Below, in pieces: positions 16,587-25,973 of a stretch of 49,876 bases of DNA. A program made the translations under genes and the position numbers. Each line of letters opens with the position of its first letter. The stretch's first letter is position 1. Source of the stretch: Tomitella biformata AHU 1821. Its GTDB lineage: Bacteria > Actinomycetota > Actinomycetes > Mycobacteriales > Mycobacteriaceae. The stretch spans positions 1-49,876 of the forward strand of contig NZ_BAVQ01000082.1 in assembly GCF_000524475.1 (NCBI RefSeq). The letters are read 5' to 3'. A model generated the notes under the pieces. The model searched no databases and was not told the origin of the DNA. It worked only from the letters and a program-made list of their open reading frames with translations.

Positions 16587-17704
16587 CAGACCATCACCTC
16601 ATCCTCAACCGGAGTGCCCGCCGCGGTGACTCCGGCGGCGATATTTCGGGACCGGGCCGCGTCGCCGTCGGCGGTGCCCAGCGGGAAGAAGCACGCCACC
16701 GCGTGCTCCGTGTCGAAGGAGTCTGCGCGCAGCATCGGGGTCTCCTCCAGGCAGCGCGGCTGCGCCGAGGCGCAGCGCGCGGCGAACGCGCAGGCGTCGG
16801 GCGGGTCGATAACGGTGGGCGGCCGCCCCGGGATCGACGGGAGCCGAGTGTGACTCGCGTGCGAGACCTTGGGGATCGCGTCGATCAGCGCCTTGGTGTA
16901 CGGATGCCGCATATTGGCGAACAATTCCCTGGTGGGCGCGTTCTCCACGACTCGGCCCGCATACATCACCGCGATGTTGTCGGCCCGGCCGGCGACCACG
17001 CCCAGGTCGTGCGTGATGAGGATCATCGCCATGCCGGACTCCTCCTGCAGCTCCTGCAGGAGGTTCAGGATCTGGTGTTGGACCGTCACGTCCAGGGCGG
17101 TGGTGGGCTCGTCCGCGATCAGCAGCTTGGGCGAGCAGGCGATGGCCAGCGCGATGGTCACCCGCTGGCGCATGCCACCGGACAGGTTGTGCGGGTACTG
17201 CAAGAACCGCTTCTCCGGCTCCGGGATGCCGACAATCTTCAGCAGCCGGATCGCTTCCTCCTTGGCCTCCTTCTTGTCGAGGCCGAGGTGGAACCGCAGC
17301 GTCTCCGTGAGCTGCTTCCCGATCGTGTTGACCGGCGTGAGGGAGGTCATCGGGTCCTGAAACACCATGGAGAGGTCCACGCCCCACAGGTGTGGGTTGT
17401 CCTTGCCGGTCACCGTCGCCAGATCCACGCCGTTGAGCAGGATCTCGCTGCCCGGCAGCACGTGGGCGTTCGGGGCCAGGATCTTCATGATGGCGCGGGA
17501 GAGCACCGACTTGCCGGAGCCCGACTCGCCCACGATCCCCAGCGTCTTTCCGCGGCGCAGGCCCAGGCTCACGCCCTCCACGGCCCGGACCAGGCCATGC
17601 GGTGTCTGGAACCAAACCCGCAGGTCCTGGACTCGCAGCACCTCGTCCGAGTCGACCTCCCGCGACGGTGCCGCGGGGGTGGCCGTCTTGATCGCCTGAC
17701 TCAT
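16586..17704 (-). CDS. Importer 1: ABC ATPase, DppD/OppD-like
   Basis: This 372-aa ATPase has Walker [10 protein letters not shown], signature LSGGMRQR, Walker B LLIADEP, and the C-x5-C-x6-C-xn-C tail (CAFAARC to VACFF). It overlaps the upstream permease gene by 4 nt (ATGA). With the DppF-like partner it forms the asymmetric ATPase pair of a dipeptide/oligopeptide-type importer. Confidence 0.93.
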
Positions 17705-18624
17705 ATCGCCGATTCCTTTCCGACGCGGCCACTGGCCCAGTCGCCAATCCTGTTGAAGGAGAAGACCGTCACGAAGAAGAACACCGCGGGGATCAACACC
17801 AGCTGCGGATGCCGGCTCATCTGCTCACGCCCGGCGGCGAGCATCCCGCCCCAGCTGGGCGTGGGCGGCGGCACGCCCACGCCGAGGAAGCTCAGGGAGC
17901 CCTCGGCGATGACCAGCGTCGCCATCACCACCAGCGCGAGGGACAGGATGGGGAGCATGACGTTCGCCAGCAGTTCTCGGAGCAGGATCCGCCAGGGTGA
18001 TGCGCCCAAAGATTTTGCGGCCGTGACGAACTCCCGCTCGGAGAACGCCAGTGTGTTGGCCCGCGCGACGCGCGCGAAGTTGGAGATGCCCATGAAGGCC
18101 AGCGCCAGCACCAGCGTGGTCAGGCTCGGCTCGAGCACCGCCACCAAGGCGATGAGGAAGATCAGGGGAGGGAAGGACAGCGAGAAGTTGATGAACATCG
18201 AGATCACCCTGTCGACGAACCCGCCGAAATAGCCCGCGAGCATGCCCAGTGCGACGCCCAGCACCAGCGCGATGGTCGTGGCCCCGATGGCCACCGCCAT
18301 CGAGACCCGGGCGCCGTAGACCAGCCTCGAGAAGACGTCGCGGCCAAGCGAGTCCGTCCCCAGCAGGTGACCGTCGGCCCCCGGCATCGCGTTGAAGACG
18401 GAGGAGACGTCGTCCGGATCCGGCAGCGGCAACAGGCCCGCGAAGAGCGCCGCGAGACCGACCGCCGCGATCCAGACGACCCCGATGAACGCCCCGATGT
18501 CCCGCTTCCGGCGAATCGGCTTGATGACCACATCGGGCAACCGGTCCTGCTCCACCCGGCCTGCCAGTGCGACCGAGCCGGTGACTTCCAATACCGCTTC
18601 AGTTTCCAATGCTGCCTCAGTCAT
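17701..18624 (-). CDS. Importer 1: ABC permease, DppC-like
   Basis: This 307-aa inner-membrane permease has an N-terminal cytoplasmic stretch, a first helix at about 40-60, and a hydrophobic core with the EAA-type loop and LSFLGVGVPPPTPSWG, the DppC/OppC signature near the C-terminus. HLLGTDSLGRDVFSR is likewise typical of C-type permeases. It overlaps both neighbours by 4 nt (ATGA). Confidence 0.93.
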   Translation of the reverse strand: MTEAALETEAVLEVTGSVALAGRVEQDRLPDVVIKPIRRKRDIGAFIGVVWIAAVGLAALFAGLLPLPDPDDVSSVFNAMPGADGHLLGTDSLGRDVFSRLVYGARVSMAVAIGATTIALVLGVALGMLAGYFGGFVDRVISMFINFSLSFPPLIFLIALVAVLEPSLTTLVLALAFMGISNFARVARANTLAFSEREFVTAAKSLGASPWRILLRELLANVMLPILSLALVVMATLVIAEGSLSFLGVGVPPPTPSWGGMLAAGREQMSRHPQLVLIPAVFFFVTVFSFNRIGDWASGRVGKESAI

Positions 18625-19586
18625 GATGCCTTTACCTTCCTGACCCTCGGGTCCAGCAACGGATAGGAGAGGTCGACCAGCGCGTTGACGAATATGTATC
18701 CGACGGCGCAGACCATCACTACCGCCTGCACCACGAGATAGTCGCGGGAATAGATGCCGTTGATCGCCATGGTCCCGAGCCCCGGCAGCGAGAAGATCGA
18801 TTCGATCAGGACTGTGCCGCCGATGAGCCGGCCGATCACGATGCCGGACACGGTCACCAGAGAAAAGGAGGATTGCTTCAAGGAGTGGAACGACAGGATC
18901 CGCCAGGTCGGCAATCCGCGGGCGCGGGCCGACAGCACATGGTCCTGCTGCAGGGTCGTCATCATGTCGCCCTTGAGGATCCGCATGAACAGCACGACCT
19001 CGCCCGCCGCGAGGGTGATCACGGGGAGGATGATCCGCTCGATGTGCTTGCCGGGGTCTTCCGAGAATGGCACCCAGCCCATCGGCGGCACGAGCTTCAG
19101 CGTCATCGCGAAGACCACGACCAAGATGAGCCCCAGGACGAAGGATGGGGTGGCCAGCATCGCCGATCCGATGATGTTCGCCACCCGGTCGATCACGCCG
19201 CCCGGACGGTACGCGGACCAGATCGCCACCGGGATGGCGATGAGAAGCGCCAGGAGCACCGATAGCAACGCGATCTCAGCCGTGACCGGGAATCGCTTCC
19301 AGATCATCTCCCCCACGGGCTCACCCGTCTGGTACGAGTTGCCGAAATCGCCCTGGAGCACACCGCCGAGCCAGCTGAAGTACCGCTGGAACAATGGATC
19401 GTCGAGCCCGTAGGCCGAGCGCGCCGCCGCGATCTGTTCCGGGGTGGCGTCGGGCGGGAGAAGCGCGTCCACTGGCCCGCCGGGCACCAGCTCCATCAGC
19501 AAGAACACCGCGACCGAGACCAGGAACAACAGCAGCAGAAACTGGAATAGCGAACCCGCTCGTCGTTTCAACTCCCACGATCTCAC
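18621..19586 (-). CDS. Importer 1: ABC permease, DppB-like
   Basis: This 321-aa permease starts with a membrane helix (FQFLLLLFLVSVAVFLLMEL) followed by PGGPVDALL and a periplasmic loop, as in DppB. Late segments IGGTVLIESIFSLPGLG and DYLVVQAVVMV are family signatures. The GTG start is preceded by GAGGAA at short spacing. It is the first gene of the importer 1 operon. A palindrome at 19914-19929 lies about 330 nt upstream. Confidence 0.92.
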   Translation of the reverse strand: MRSWELKRRAGSLFQFLLLLFLVSVAVFLLMELVPGGPVDALLPPDATPEQIAAARSAYGLDDPLFQRYFSWLGGVLQGDFGNSYQTGEPVGEMIWKRFPVTAEIALLSVLLALLIAIPVAIWSAYRPGGVIDRVANIIGSAMLATPSFVLGLILVVVFAMTLKLVPPMGWVPFSEDPGKHIERIILPVITLAAGEVVLFMRILKGDMMTTLQQDHVLSARARGLPTWRILSFHSLKQSSFSLVTVSGIVIGRLIGGTVLIESIFSLPGLGTMAINGIYSRDYLVVQAVVMVCAVGYIFVNALVDLSYPLLDPRVRKVKAS

Positions 19587-19902
19587 TTCCTCACCATCCC
19601 TTTTCGTCCGAACCTCTCAAACTGCACGGGCCATCCTTTTTGAGAATCGATCGCGAGCCCCTCCGAATCGAGCGGGGTGAATCACCGCGATATCAGATCT
19701 AATGCTCACGCTGGGGGAAGTACACCAAGCTCCCATTTAGGTGCGCAGACGAATTACGTGCTGCCGGCCTGGCCTCGTATCGACGAGCCAAGATGAAGAA
19801 CCGCGAGACTGAGCCGACTCCGAAATAGAAATCATTGTTCTCACCTGCTGTCTGGTCTGGACCTCGCATAGGAGCCGTATTCACGCCTGCGCCCTAGGTG
19901 CC

Positions 19903-19929
19903 GTTCCAGACTGCGGAACAGTTGTTCCG
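19903..19929. promoter_or_regulatory. Palindromic operator candidate upstream of importer 1
   Basis: CGGAACA-GT-TGTTCCG (19914-19929) is a 7-2-7 inverted repeat. A further GTTCC at 19903-19907 pairs with the same central GGAAC, so three half-sites with alternating orientation occur in 27 nt. GGAAC/GTTCC half-sites resemble those bound by some IclR-family proteins, and an IclR pseudogene lies 600 nt away. The assignment to a protein is inference. Confidence 0.5.
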
Positions 19930-20408
19930 TGGTCCGACTAAGCTTGGCAGCTGAAGTCACTTGCCGTCAAGGGGTTTAGCCAGGCATCTTTTTTCGAGTC
20001 GCGGTAAGCACTCATCGCGATGCCCAATTTTCCCCATGGGAGCACACGCCACCGCACTGCGAGGCACCGACCCACCCGCGCCGGGCCGGCCCGCGGCCCA
20101 TGGTGCCAGCTCCGTGTCGGCGGCGTCCGCGTAATCGCGAATGTCCCCTCACCACGGTCGAAAACTCGGCGCTTGCGGCCGGATAACCGCGCGTCCGCGC
20201 CCATCCCCGACACCCCGGGAAAGCGAGCTGCGGGAGAGACGACTCCACTGGACCTGCACTTACCTCCAGAAGTCCTACGGCGGCAGGACCCCGCGCGCCG
20301 CGCGGCCGCAGGACCCCCGCAGCCGCGGCGGCCCGCCCCGCCAAGGCTAGGAGGACACCCCCGTGCCGGCGCGGCAAACGCCACGCACCCCGACCCGACG
20401 CGCCACCC

Positions 20409-20461
20409 GATTGCGCGAAACCGGCCTCCGTCTCGCGCAATCCGGCTTGCACCGGAGGCCG
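20409..20461. repeat. Two interleaved inverted repeats with pseudoknot geometry
   Basis: Stem A pairs 20409-20418 with 20433-20442 (10 bp, perfect). Its loop contains 20422-20430, which is a perfect 9-bp match to 20453-20461 downstream (stem B). This is the arrangement of an H-type pseudoknot. It lies in GC-rich non-coding DNA just past the IclR pseudogene, where such matches can also arise by chance. Confidence 0.4.
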
Positions 20462-20532
20462 CCCCGACGCCCGGCCGCGCCGAATGCCCGCGCCCACGGG
20501 CCCAGGCCCCGCCCGGATATCGACCCCATTTA

Positions 20533-21355
20533 TCAGTAAGTCGGCTTAACCCCGACCAGACTGTCGGTGAGGATCTGGGCCGAGCGCATGACCTGCTCCG
20601 CCAGCACCGCCTCCGCCTCCTCGTCGAACCGGCTCTCGGGGATCGTCAGGCCCACGTCGCCGTACACCCGCCCCTCGGGCGCGAAGACCGGCGCGGCCAC
20701 GGCGACCGCTCCGACGATGCGCTCCGACCGTGAGCTGGCGTAGCCCCGGCGGCGGATCTGCGCCAGCCGGTCGGTGAGCTGACCTGCGTCGACCATCGTG
20801 TGCTGGGTCAACACGGCCAGGCTGCCCTGCAGCACATCCCGCCGGTCCGCCGCCGGCAGGAACGCGAGGATGGCCAGGCCGCTCGCACCGGAGTGGACCG
20901 GCAGCCATCGATTCAGCTGCAGCACATAGCGGAGCGGGGTGGGAGGACTCCACCGACATCGAGAACATCATCTGCTGGCGTTAGCTGCTGTAGACACCGA
21001 GGAACGAGGTCTCCCCGCTCGCCTGGGTCAACTCACTGAGCACGTCATTTGCCTTGTGCTGCAACGGGAACTGGGCCGACGCAGTGCGCGCGACGCGGAG
21101 GAACTCCAACCCCACGCGGTATGAGCCGCGAGGTGTCCGGTCCACCATGCCGAGCTGCTCGAGCTCTGTCAGCAGCCGATGCGCAGTGCTCGCGCTGAGG
21201 CCCAACCGCGCGCCCAAATCTCGCACGCCATAGGCGTCCTTGCCGCTGTCGACCATGTGGACCAGCACTTGGATCGCCCGCCCCAGGGGGTCGCGTCGGC
21301 GTTGTGCGCCGGCCTGGGCGGCAGGCCCGTCTGGGCTCTCAATCATCAGGTTCAT
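20533..21355 (-). pseudogene. IclR family regulator, broken by a stop codon and a frameshift
   Basis: The first part (21355-20981) encodes a complete IclR winged HTH (ARLGLSASTAHRLLTELEQLGMVDR) and the start of the effector domain, ending GETSFLGVYSS and a TAA at 20981-20983. Reading on in the same frame gives RQQMMFSMSVESSHP, still IclR-like. One extra base in the C tract at 20936-20939 then moves the coding to another frame, which continues LRYVLQLNRWLPVHSGASG and the rest of the domain to 20533. Removing one C and reading the TAA as a sense codon restores a normal IclR protein of about 273 aa. Two separate lesions argue against a single sequencing error. It is divergent from the BVMO operon. 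Confidence 0.82.
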
Positions 21356-21944
21356 CTCCTCTGATCAGCCCGCCCGCCTCCGCAGGCCGACCAGCCGCCT
21401 GCCCCACGTTCGACGAGCGTCCGCGTGCGCGCAGGATTCAAAAAAATGCCGGCGAGCCCCGTCTTCACACGCTGATCTTTAAGTCAGCATTGCGATTGCG
21501 ACGCGCCGACGATGCTCAAGCCGAATGCTAGCGCCCTTCCAGTTCCCGCATGACAGCCCTCGCCACATGCGCGAATACCGGAATCGTCCGGACCAGGTTC
21601 CCGCCGCCCCACGCGCCCAAGCCAATGGTTGACACAATCAAAGCTAATGTGCTTAATTATCACCACCCGGTTGGCGCAACCTTTAGCTGACCGGCCCCTG
21701 ATCTGATCCCGAGTTGAGCATGGCACCCGAGCTCGCACGGGAGCACCGCGATGGCCGCCGCGGGTCCCTCCGGCAAGCCCTGGCAGCTGTCTCAAACGTT
21801 GGCGACCAACCACCTCCGCTCGTGCACACCGATAGCCACCGCACCACCGCGTAGAGCACGTCGTCGCCTCGACCCGACCGGAGGAGCACACATCCCGCCG
21901 GGTCCCGGACCCCACTCCTCATCGCCCCACAGAGTAGGAAAACC
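21356..21944. other. Divergent intergenic region upstream of the BVMO operon
   Basis: This 589-nt region contains the BVMO promoter listed below, a long leader of about 280 nt and a 14-nt inverted repeat CCGGA-ATCG-TCCGG at 21578-21591, 37 nt upstream of the -35 box, where an activator could bind. No protein-coding signal is seen; short frames here lack family features. Confidence 0.55.
21629..21657 (+). promoter_or_regulatory. Promoter of the BVMO operon
   Basis: TTGACA (21629-21634) and CTTAAT (21652-21657) with a 17-nt spacer lie in the only AT-rich patch of the region. The leader to the ATG at 21945 would be about 280 nt, long enough for further control. Confidence 0.6.
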
Positions 21945-23594
21945 ATGAATTCTCAGAGAACCGACTCGAACAAGCCCGACGTCGACGTGTTGGTCATCGG
22001 CGCTGGCGTGATGGGCATCTATCAGCTCTACCGTGCCCGCGAGGCCGGGTTCGACGCCACACTGGTCGAGGCCGGCGCGGACGTCGGCGGGGTCTGGTTC
22101 TGGAACCGCTACCCGCAGGCCCGCTTCGACTCCGAGAGCTACACCTACGGCTACATTTTCTCCGAGGAGCTGTTCAAGGACTGGAAATGGTCCGAGCACT
22201 TCGCCGGCCAGCCCGAGATCGAGGCCTACCTCAACCACACTGTGGACCGCTTCGACCTACGCAAGGACATGCAGTTCAACACGAGGATCACGTCGGCCGT
22301 CTATGACGAGGTGAACGGCTCCTGGGTCGTAGGCACCGCGGCCGGCGGCCAGATCCGGGCGCGGGTGGTCATCGCTGCGACGGGCGGGCTCTCCGTGCCC
22401 CACTTCCCCGAGATCCCCGGCCTCGAGGACTTCCGCGGCCAGAGTCACCACACCGGGCTGTGGCCGAGCGAGCCCGTCGACTTCAAGGGCAAAAAGGTCG
22501 CCGTGGTCGGCAGCGGCCCGAGCGGCATCCAAATCTTCCCCATCATCGCCCAGGAGGCCGCGGAGCTGACCCTCTTCCAACGGACCGCGAACTGGGCCAC
22601 CCCCCTGAACAACCGGCCGATCACCGACGCGGAGTGGGCCGAGCTGCAGGCGAGTTTCCCGTCGATCCAGGAGACCCTGCTCAACTCGCCGCACGGCTTC
22701 CTGCACGAGCTGAACCTGACCGTGTCCACCGACTTCACCAAGGACGAGCGGGCGGCCTTCTTCGAACAGATGTGGAACAGCCCCGGATTCTCGAAGCTCA
22801 CGTGCAACTACATGGACATGACCACCAACAAGGACGTGAACCGCGAGTGGTGCGAGTTCATCGCCGAGAAGATCCGCAGCATCGTCGAGGATCCTGCGAC
22901 CGCCGACAACCTGATCCCGAAGGACCACCTCTACGGCGGCAAGCGCGCGCCGTTCGAGAATGGCTTCTACGAGACCATGAACCAGCCGCACGTGTCCCTC
23001 GTGAACCTGAAGAAGACGCCGATGACGCGTCTGACCGAGACTGGCATCGAGACCACCGCGGGCTCGCTCGACGTCGACATCATCGTCTGGGCCACCGGAT
23101 TCGACTTCGGCACCGGCGCCCTGAGCCGGATGAACGTCGTGGGCCGCGACGGCCTGCGACTCGAGGAGCACTGGGACGCCGGGCCCACCACGTACCTCGG
23201 CTTCACCGTGCACGGTTTCCCGAACCTGTTCTTCCCCGGCGGCCCGCACGGCGCCGGCGGCGGCAACTACCCACGCTATGGCAGCGACCAGGTCGACTTC
23301 ATCACCGACTCACTTGTGCACCTGCGTGACTCCGGTGAGACCGTCTTCGAGGCGCCGCTCGAGGCGGAGGCGCAGTGGATGGACATGGTAAACACCCTGG
23401 CCCCGCACAGCATGTTCTCGAAGGACCACAGTCACTACTACGGCGCGAACATCCCCGGCAAGCCCCGCCGCTTCCTCCTCAACCCCGGTGGCCGCGGCAA
23501 GCTCCACGAGATGATGGCCGCGGTCGTCGACAGCGACTACCGGGGCTTCCTCTCCACCCCCGCCAACAGCCTCGAGCCCGCGACCGCCGGGTAA
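21945..23594 (+). CDS. Flavin-dependent Baeyer-Villiger monooxygenase
   Basis: This 549-aa protein has two Rossmann dinucleotide sites (GAGVMG at 19-24 for FAD, GSGPSG at 189-194 for NADPH). Between them is the Baeyer-Villiger fingerprint F-x-G-x3-H-x3-W, at Phe163, Gly165, His169 and Trp173. VGGVWFWNRYPQARFD is typical of the cyclohexanone/phenylacetone/steroid monooxygenase group. It inserts oxygen next to a ketone to give an ester or lactone. It is the first gene of a nine-gene plus-strand run, has its own promoter and uses TAGGAAA before ATG. No esterase or lactonase is adjacent, so the ester would be opened by an enzyme elsewhere or by one of the unassigned neighbours. Confidence 0.92.
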   Translation: MNSQRTDSNKPDVDVLVIGAGVMGIYQLYRAREAGFDATLVEAGADVGGVWFWNRYPQARFDSESYTYGYIFSEELFKDWKWSEHFAGQPEIEAYLNHTVDRFDLRKDMQFNTRITSAVYDEVNGSWVVGTAAGGQIRARVVIAATGGLSVPHFPEIPGLEDFRGQSHHTGLWPSEPVDFKGKKVAVVGSGPSGIQIFPIIAQEAAELTLFQRTANWATPLNNRPITDAEWAELQASFPSIQETLLNSPHGFLHELNLTVSTDFTKDERAAFFEQMWNSPGFSKLTCNYMDMTTNKDVNREWCEFIAEKIRSIVEDPATADNLIPKDHLYGGKRAPFENGFYETMNQPHVSLVNLKKTPMTRLTETGIETTAGSLDVDIIVWATGFDFGTGALSRMNVVGRDGLRLEEHWDAGPTTYLGFTVHGFPNLFFPGGPHGAGGGNYPRYGSDQVDFITDSLVHLRDSGETVFEAPLEAEAQWMDMVNTLAPHSMFSKDHSHYYGANIPGKPRRFLLNPGGRGKLHEMMAAVVDSDYRGFLSTPANSLEPATAG

Positions 23595-23647
23595 CTGGCC
23601 CGCCCCAACTCGCAGAGGGTTTGGCAATCACATCAGAGAGGACGACG

Positions 23648-24607
23648 ATGCCCGAACGCTCCATCCATGCCGCGGCCCAGCTCGACAAGCGCGATTTCCG
23701 TGTGCTGATGATGCACCGACCCATCATCCACGTCGTCGATCTCGACGAGGCCGCGGACTTCTACGCCCGAGTCTTCGGCCGGCCCAGCACTCCCCTCGCC
23801 TCGGTGCGCAAACCGCCGCGGCCGAACCACGCCATCGACTATTCGACGTTCACCGCGGTCAGCGACGTGCTCATCGATAACCTCGCCCCCCACAAATATG
23901 TCGTCGATGGGGTCCAACGCCTGCCGTCCGTCGAGCAGGGTCACCCGCGCGCCCTCGGTTGGCAGGTCGAGGGCATGCCCGGGCTCTACCGCGAGCTCAA
24001 GCGGCGGGGCAGCCGTGTCACCGACAGCCAGGGCCTCGTGGCGGCGGGCGACGAGGCGCCGATGGCGGGTCCCGTCCACCACTTCAAGGCTCTGCCGGCC
24101 GACGCGGGCCTGAGCTACAGCTTCTTCCCGCCGCTGCCGTTCGGGCCCGACCCACGGCGGGCGCCCGGCTGGTCCATCCCGCCGGTGACCGCGGACGACC
24201 CACTCGGCATCGAGCGCTGCTCGCACCACACGGTGTTGACCAGCGACATCGAGCGGGCACGGGCCCTCGTCGTCGACGTGCTCGGCGGATCCGTCGTCCA
24301 CCGCGGCCACGACCCGGCCAGGTCCGTGACCGGAGACCACTTCCACCTGGCCGATGCGGTGGTGCAGTACGCGACGCCGACGGCCGGCTCGGCGGCGGCC
24401 GCCGATCTCACGGCGAATGGACCCGACGACGTCTACCACGCGATCACGTGGAAGGTCGTCGACCTCGAACGTGTGGAGCGCCATCTGACCGCCGAGGGCG
24501 TCCGCGTCCAGACCCGCACCGACGACACCATCATCACCGACCCCACCTCGAGCCTCGGGGTCCCCTGGGGTTTCACCACCGCGCGCATCCCCGGCGATCC
24601 GCGTTGA
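23648..24607 (+). CDS. Two-module VOC family protein
   Basis: This 319-aa protein starts at the ATG preceded by GAGAGGA; the frame is open further upstream but lies inside the BVMO gene in another phase. Module 1 starts at RPIIHVVDLDEAADFYARVFG and module 2 at SHHTVLTSDIERARALVVDVLGG, each a VOC (glyoxalase/extradiol dioxygenase-like) half, with further halves around PMAGPVHHFKA and DVYHAITWKV. The length suits an extradiol dioxygenase or a lactoylglutathione-lyase-like enzyme, but no clear ring-cleavage signature is seen. It lies 53 nt after the BVMO and 17 nt before the SDR. Confidence 0.75.
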   Translation: MPERSIHAAAQLDKRDFRVLMMHRPIIHVVDLDEAADFYARVFGRPSTPLASVRKPPRPNHAIDYSTFTAVSDVLIDNLAPHKYVVDGVQRLPSVEQGHPRALGWQVEGMPGLYRELKRRGSRVTDSQGLVAAGDEAPMAGPVHHFKALPADAGLSYSFFPPLPFGPDPRRAPGWSIPPVTADDPLGIERCSHHTVLTSDIERARALVVDVLGGSVVHRGHDPARSVTGDHFHLADAVVQYATPTAGSAAAADLTANGPDDVYHAITWKVVDLERVERHLTAEGVRVQTRTDDTIITDPTSSLGVPWGFTTARIPGDPR

Positions 24608-24624
24608 GCTCAGGAGGACAGCCC

Positions 24625-25578
24625 ATGAGTAGACACCGCTTCGACGATCGCGTGGCGATCGTGACGGGCGCGGGCCGCGGAATCGGCCGGGCCCACGCGT
24701 CTCTGCTGGCAGAACTCGGCGCGAAGGTGGTTGTCAACGACCTCGGCGGCAGCAAGGAGGGCTTCGGGGCAGACTCGACGCCGGCGCAGGAGGCCGTGGA
24801 GGAGATCCGCGCGGCCGGCGGCGTCGCGGTGGCCGACTTCAACAACGTCGGTACCCCGGAAGGCTGCCAGGCGCTCGTCCAGACCGCCATCGAGGAGTTC
24901 GGCCGGATCGATATCGTCGTTAACAACGCCGGCATCTCCGAGTTCAAGGGCCCCCTCGACGCCGACGCCGCCAACCTCGATCGCACCCTGGCGGTGCACA
25001 TCGGCGGGTCCTACTTCACCACCCTGGCCGCCTGGCCGCACATGGTGGCGCAGGGCTACGGACGCATCGTGATGACCGCCTCCCACGGCATGCTCGGGTT
25101 GGCCGACAACCTCGCCTATGCCACGGCTAAGGGCGGAATCGTGGGGATGGCCCGCAGCCTTACCGTCGCCGCGGCGGACCAGGACATCAAGATCAACGTC
25201 CTCGCGCCGGCCGCGTCCACCCGACGGGGAGAGGGCAAAGCGAGCATCGAGGCCCTGGGCCAGCAGACCTCGGGTCCACTCGACAGCGAACTCGTCGGGC
25301 CGATGATGGCCTACCTCGCGCATGAGGATTGTCCCGTTCGCGGCGGAATCTTCGGCGCCGGCGCCGGCCGGTTCACCCGCCTGTTCATCGCCGAGACCCC
25401 CGGCTACCTGCACACGGGCGACGCCCGGCCCACCGTCGAGGACGTCGCCGCGAATTGGGACCAGATCAACGATGAGGCGGGCTATATCGTGCCGACCTCG
25501 CTGGTCGACTGGTCCGCCCACTTCATGGCGCACCTGCGCACGAACCCACAGCAATCCCAAGATGGAGGTGTCCGATGA
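24625..25578 (+). CDS. SDR family oxidoreductase (MFE-2/HSD17B4-like hydroxyacyl-CoA dehydrogenase type)
   Basis: This 317-aa SDR has the cofactor motif TGAGRGIGRAHA, then VVVNDLGGSKEGFGAD, the insert seen in (3R)-hydroxyacyl-CoA dehydrogenases of the MFE-2 kind, then NNAGI and the catalytic pair in YATAK. An extended C-terminus (about 240-317) replaces the usual end. AGGAGG stands 7 nt before the ATG at 24625. It overlaps the DUF35 gene by 4 nt. In this operon it probably oxidises a beta-hydroxy-CoA before thiolysis. Confidence 0.88.
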   Translation: MSRHRFDDRVAIVTGAGRGIGRAHASLLAELGAKVVVNDLGGSKEGFGADSTPAQEAVEEIRAAGGVAVADFNNVGTPEGCQALVQTAIEEFGRIDIVVNNAGISEFKGPLDADAANLDRTLAVHIGGSYFTTLAAWPHMVAQGYGRIVMTASHGMLGLADNLAYATAKGGIVGMARSLTVAAADQDIKINVLAPAASTRRGEGKASIEALGQQTSGPLDSELVGPMMAYLAHEDCPVRGGIFGAGAGRFTRLFIAETPGYLHTGDARPTVEDVAANWDQINDEAGYIVPTSLVDWSAHFMAHLRTNPQQSQDGGVR

Positions 25579-25973
25579 GCATCCAACCCCCGGCGATTCC
25601 GTTCGCCGACCTCGCCCCCGGCCGGGAGGTCATAGCTTCCGCGCCGGACGGCACGGCCCGGCTGATCGGCGCACGGTGCGCCAAGTGCGACACCGCGTGG
25701 TTCCCGCGCAGCGAGGTGTGCCCCGCCTGCGCGACCGCGGAGCCGGCGCGCCACCCGATCGGCCCCGGCGGGACCCTCTACTCGTACAGCACGGTGCACG
25801 TCTCGTCCGCCCGAGAGACCCCCTACACAATCGGCTTCGTCGACTTCGACGAGGGCGTGCGAGTCCTCGGCACGATCGACGTGACAGCCGGCCTGCCCGA
25901 GCTCGACACCCGCTGCGAGCTGCGGGTCGACGCTGACAATCACTGGTGGTTCACTCCGGAGGAGAAGAAATGA
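25575..25973 (+). CDS. DUF35 Zn-ribbon/OB-fold protein, thiolase partner
   Basis: This 132-aa protein has the rubredoxin-like zinc ribbon C35-x2-C38 and C49-x2-C52, then an OB-fold (LYSYSTVHVSS, PYTIGFVDFDEGVRVLGTI). DUF35 proteins form obligate complexes with thiolase-fold enzymes and feed acyl-CoA to them. It overlaps the SDR and thiolase genes by 4 nt on each side, as expected for a stoichiometric complex with the next gene product. Confidence 0.92.
   Translation: MSIQPPAIPFADLAPGREVIASAPDGTARLIGARCAKCDTAWFPRSEVCPACATAEPARHPIGPGGTLYSYSTVHVSSARETPYTIGFVDFDEGVRVLGTIDVTAGLPELDTRCELRVDADNHWWFTPEEKK

Larger units (their letters stand above)
19587..20532. other. Non-coding stretch between importer 1 and the IclR pseudogene
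   Basis: About 946 nt. The left part (to about 20010) is moderately AT-rich and should hold the importer 1 promoter and the palindrome described separately. The right part (20020-20530) is very GC-rich. Frames crossing it translate to Arg/Pro/Gly-rich sequence without family features. It contains two overlapping inverted repeats at 20409-20461. Confidence 0.6.

Noticed and set aside
16605-17747. 380-aa second minus-strand frame inside the importer 1 ATPase gene
   Set aside because: It is a phase-shifted copy of the DppD-like gene with no motifs.
19699-19884. 61-aa minus-strand frame upstream of importer 1
   Set aside because: It has no ribosome site or family feature, and the region is AT-richer than coding DNA here.
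20020-20733. Long frames in the GC-rich gap (237 aa plus, 161 aa minus)
   Set aside because: The composition is Arg/Pro/Gly low-complexity, there is no ribosome site, and one runs antisense into the IclR pseudogene.
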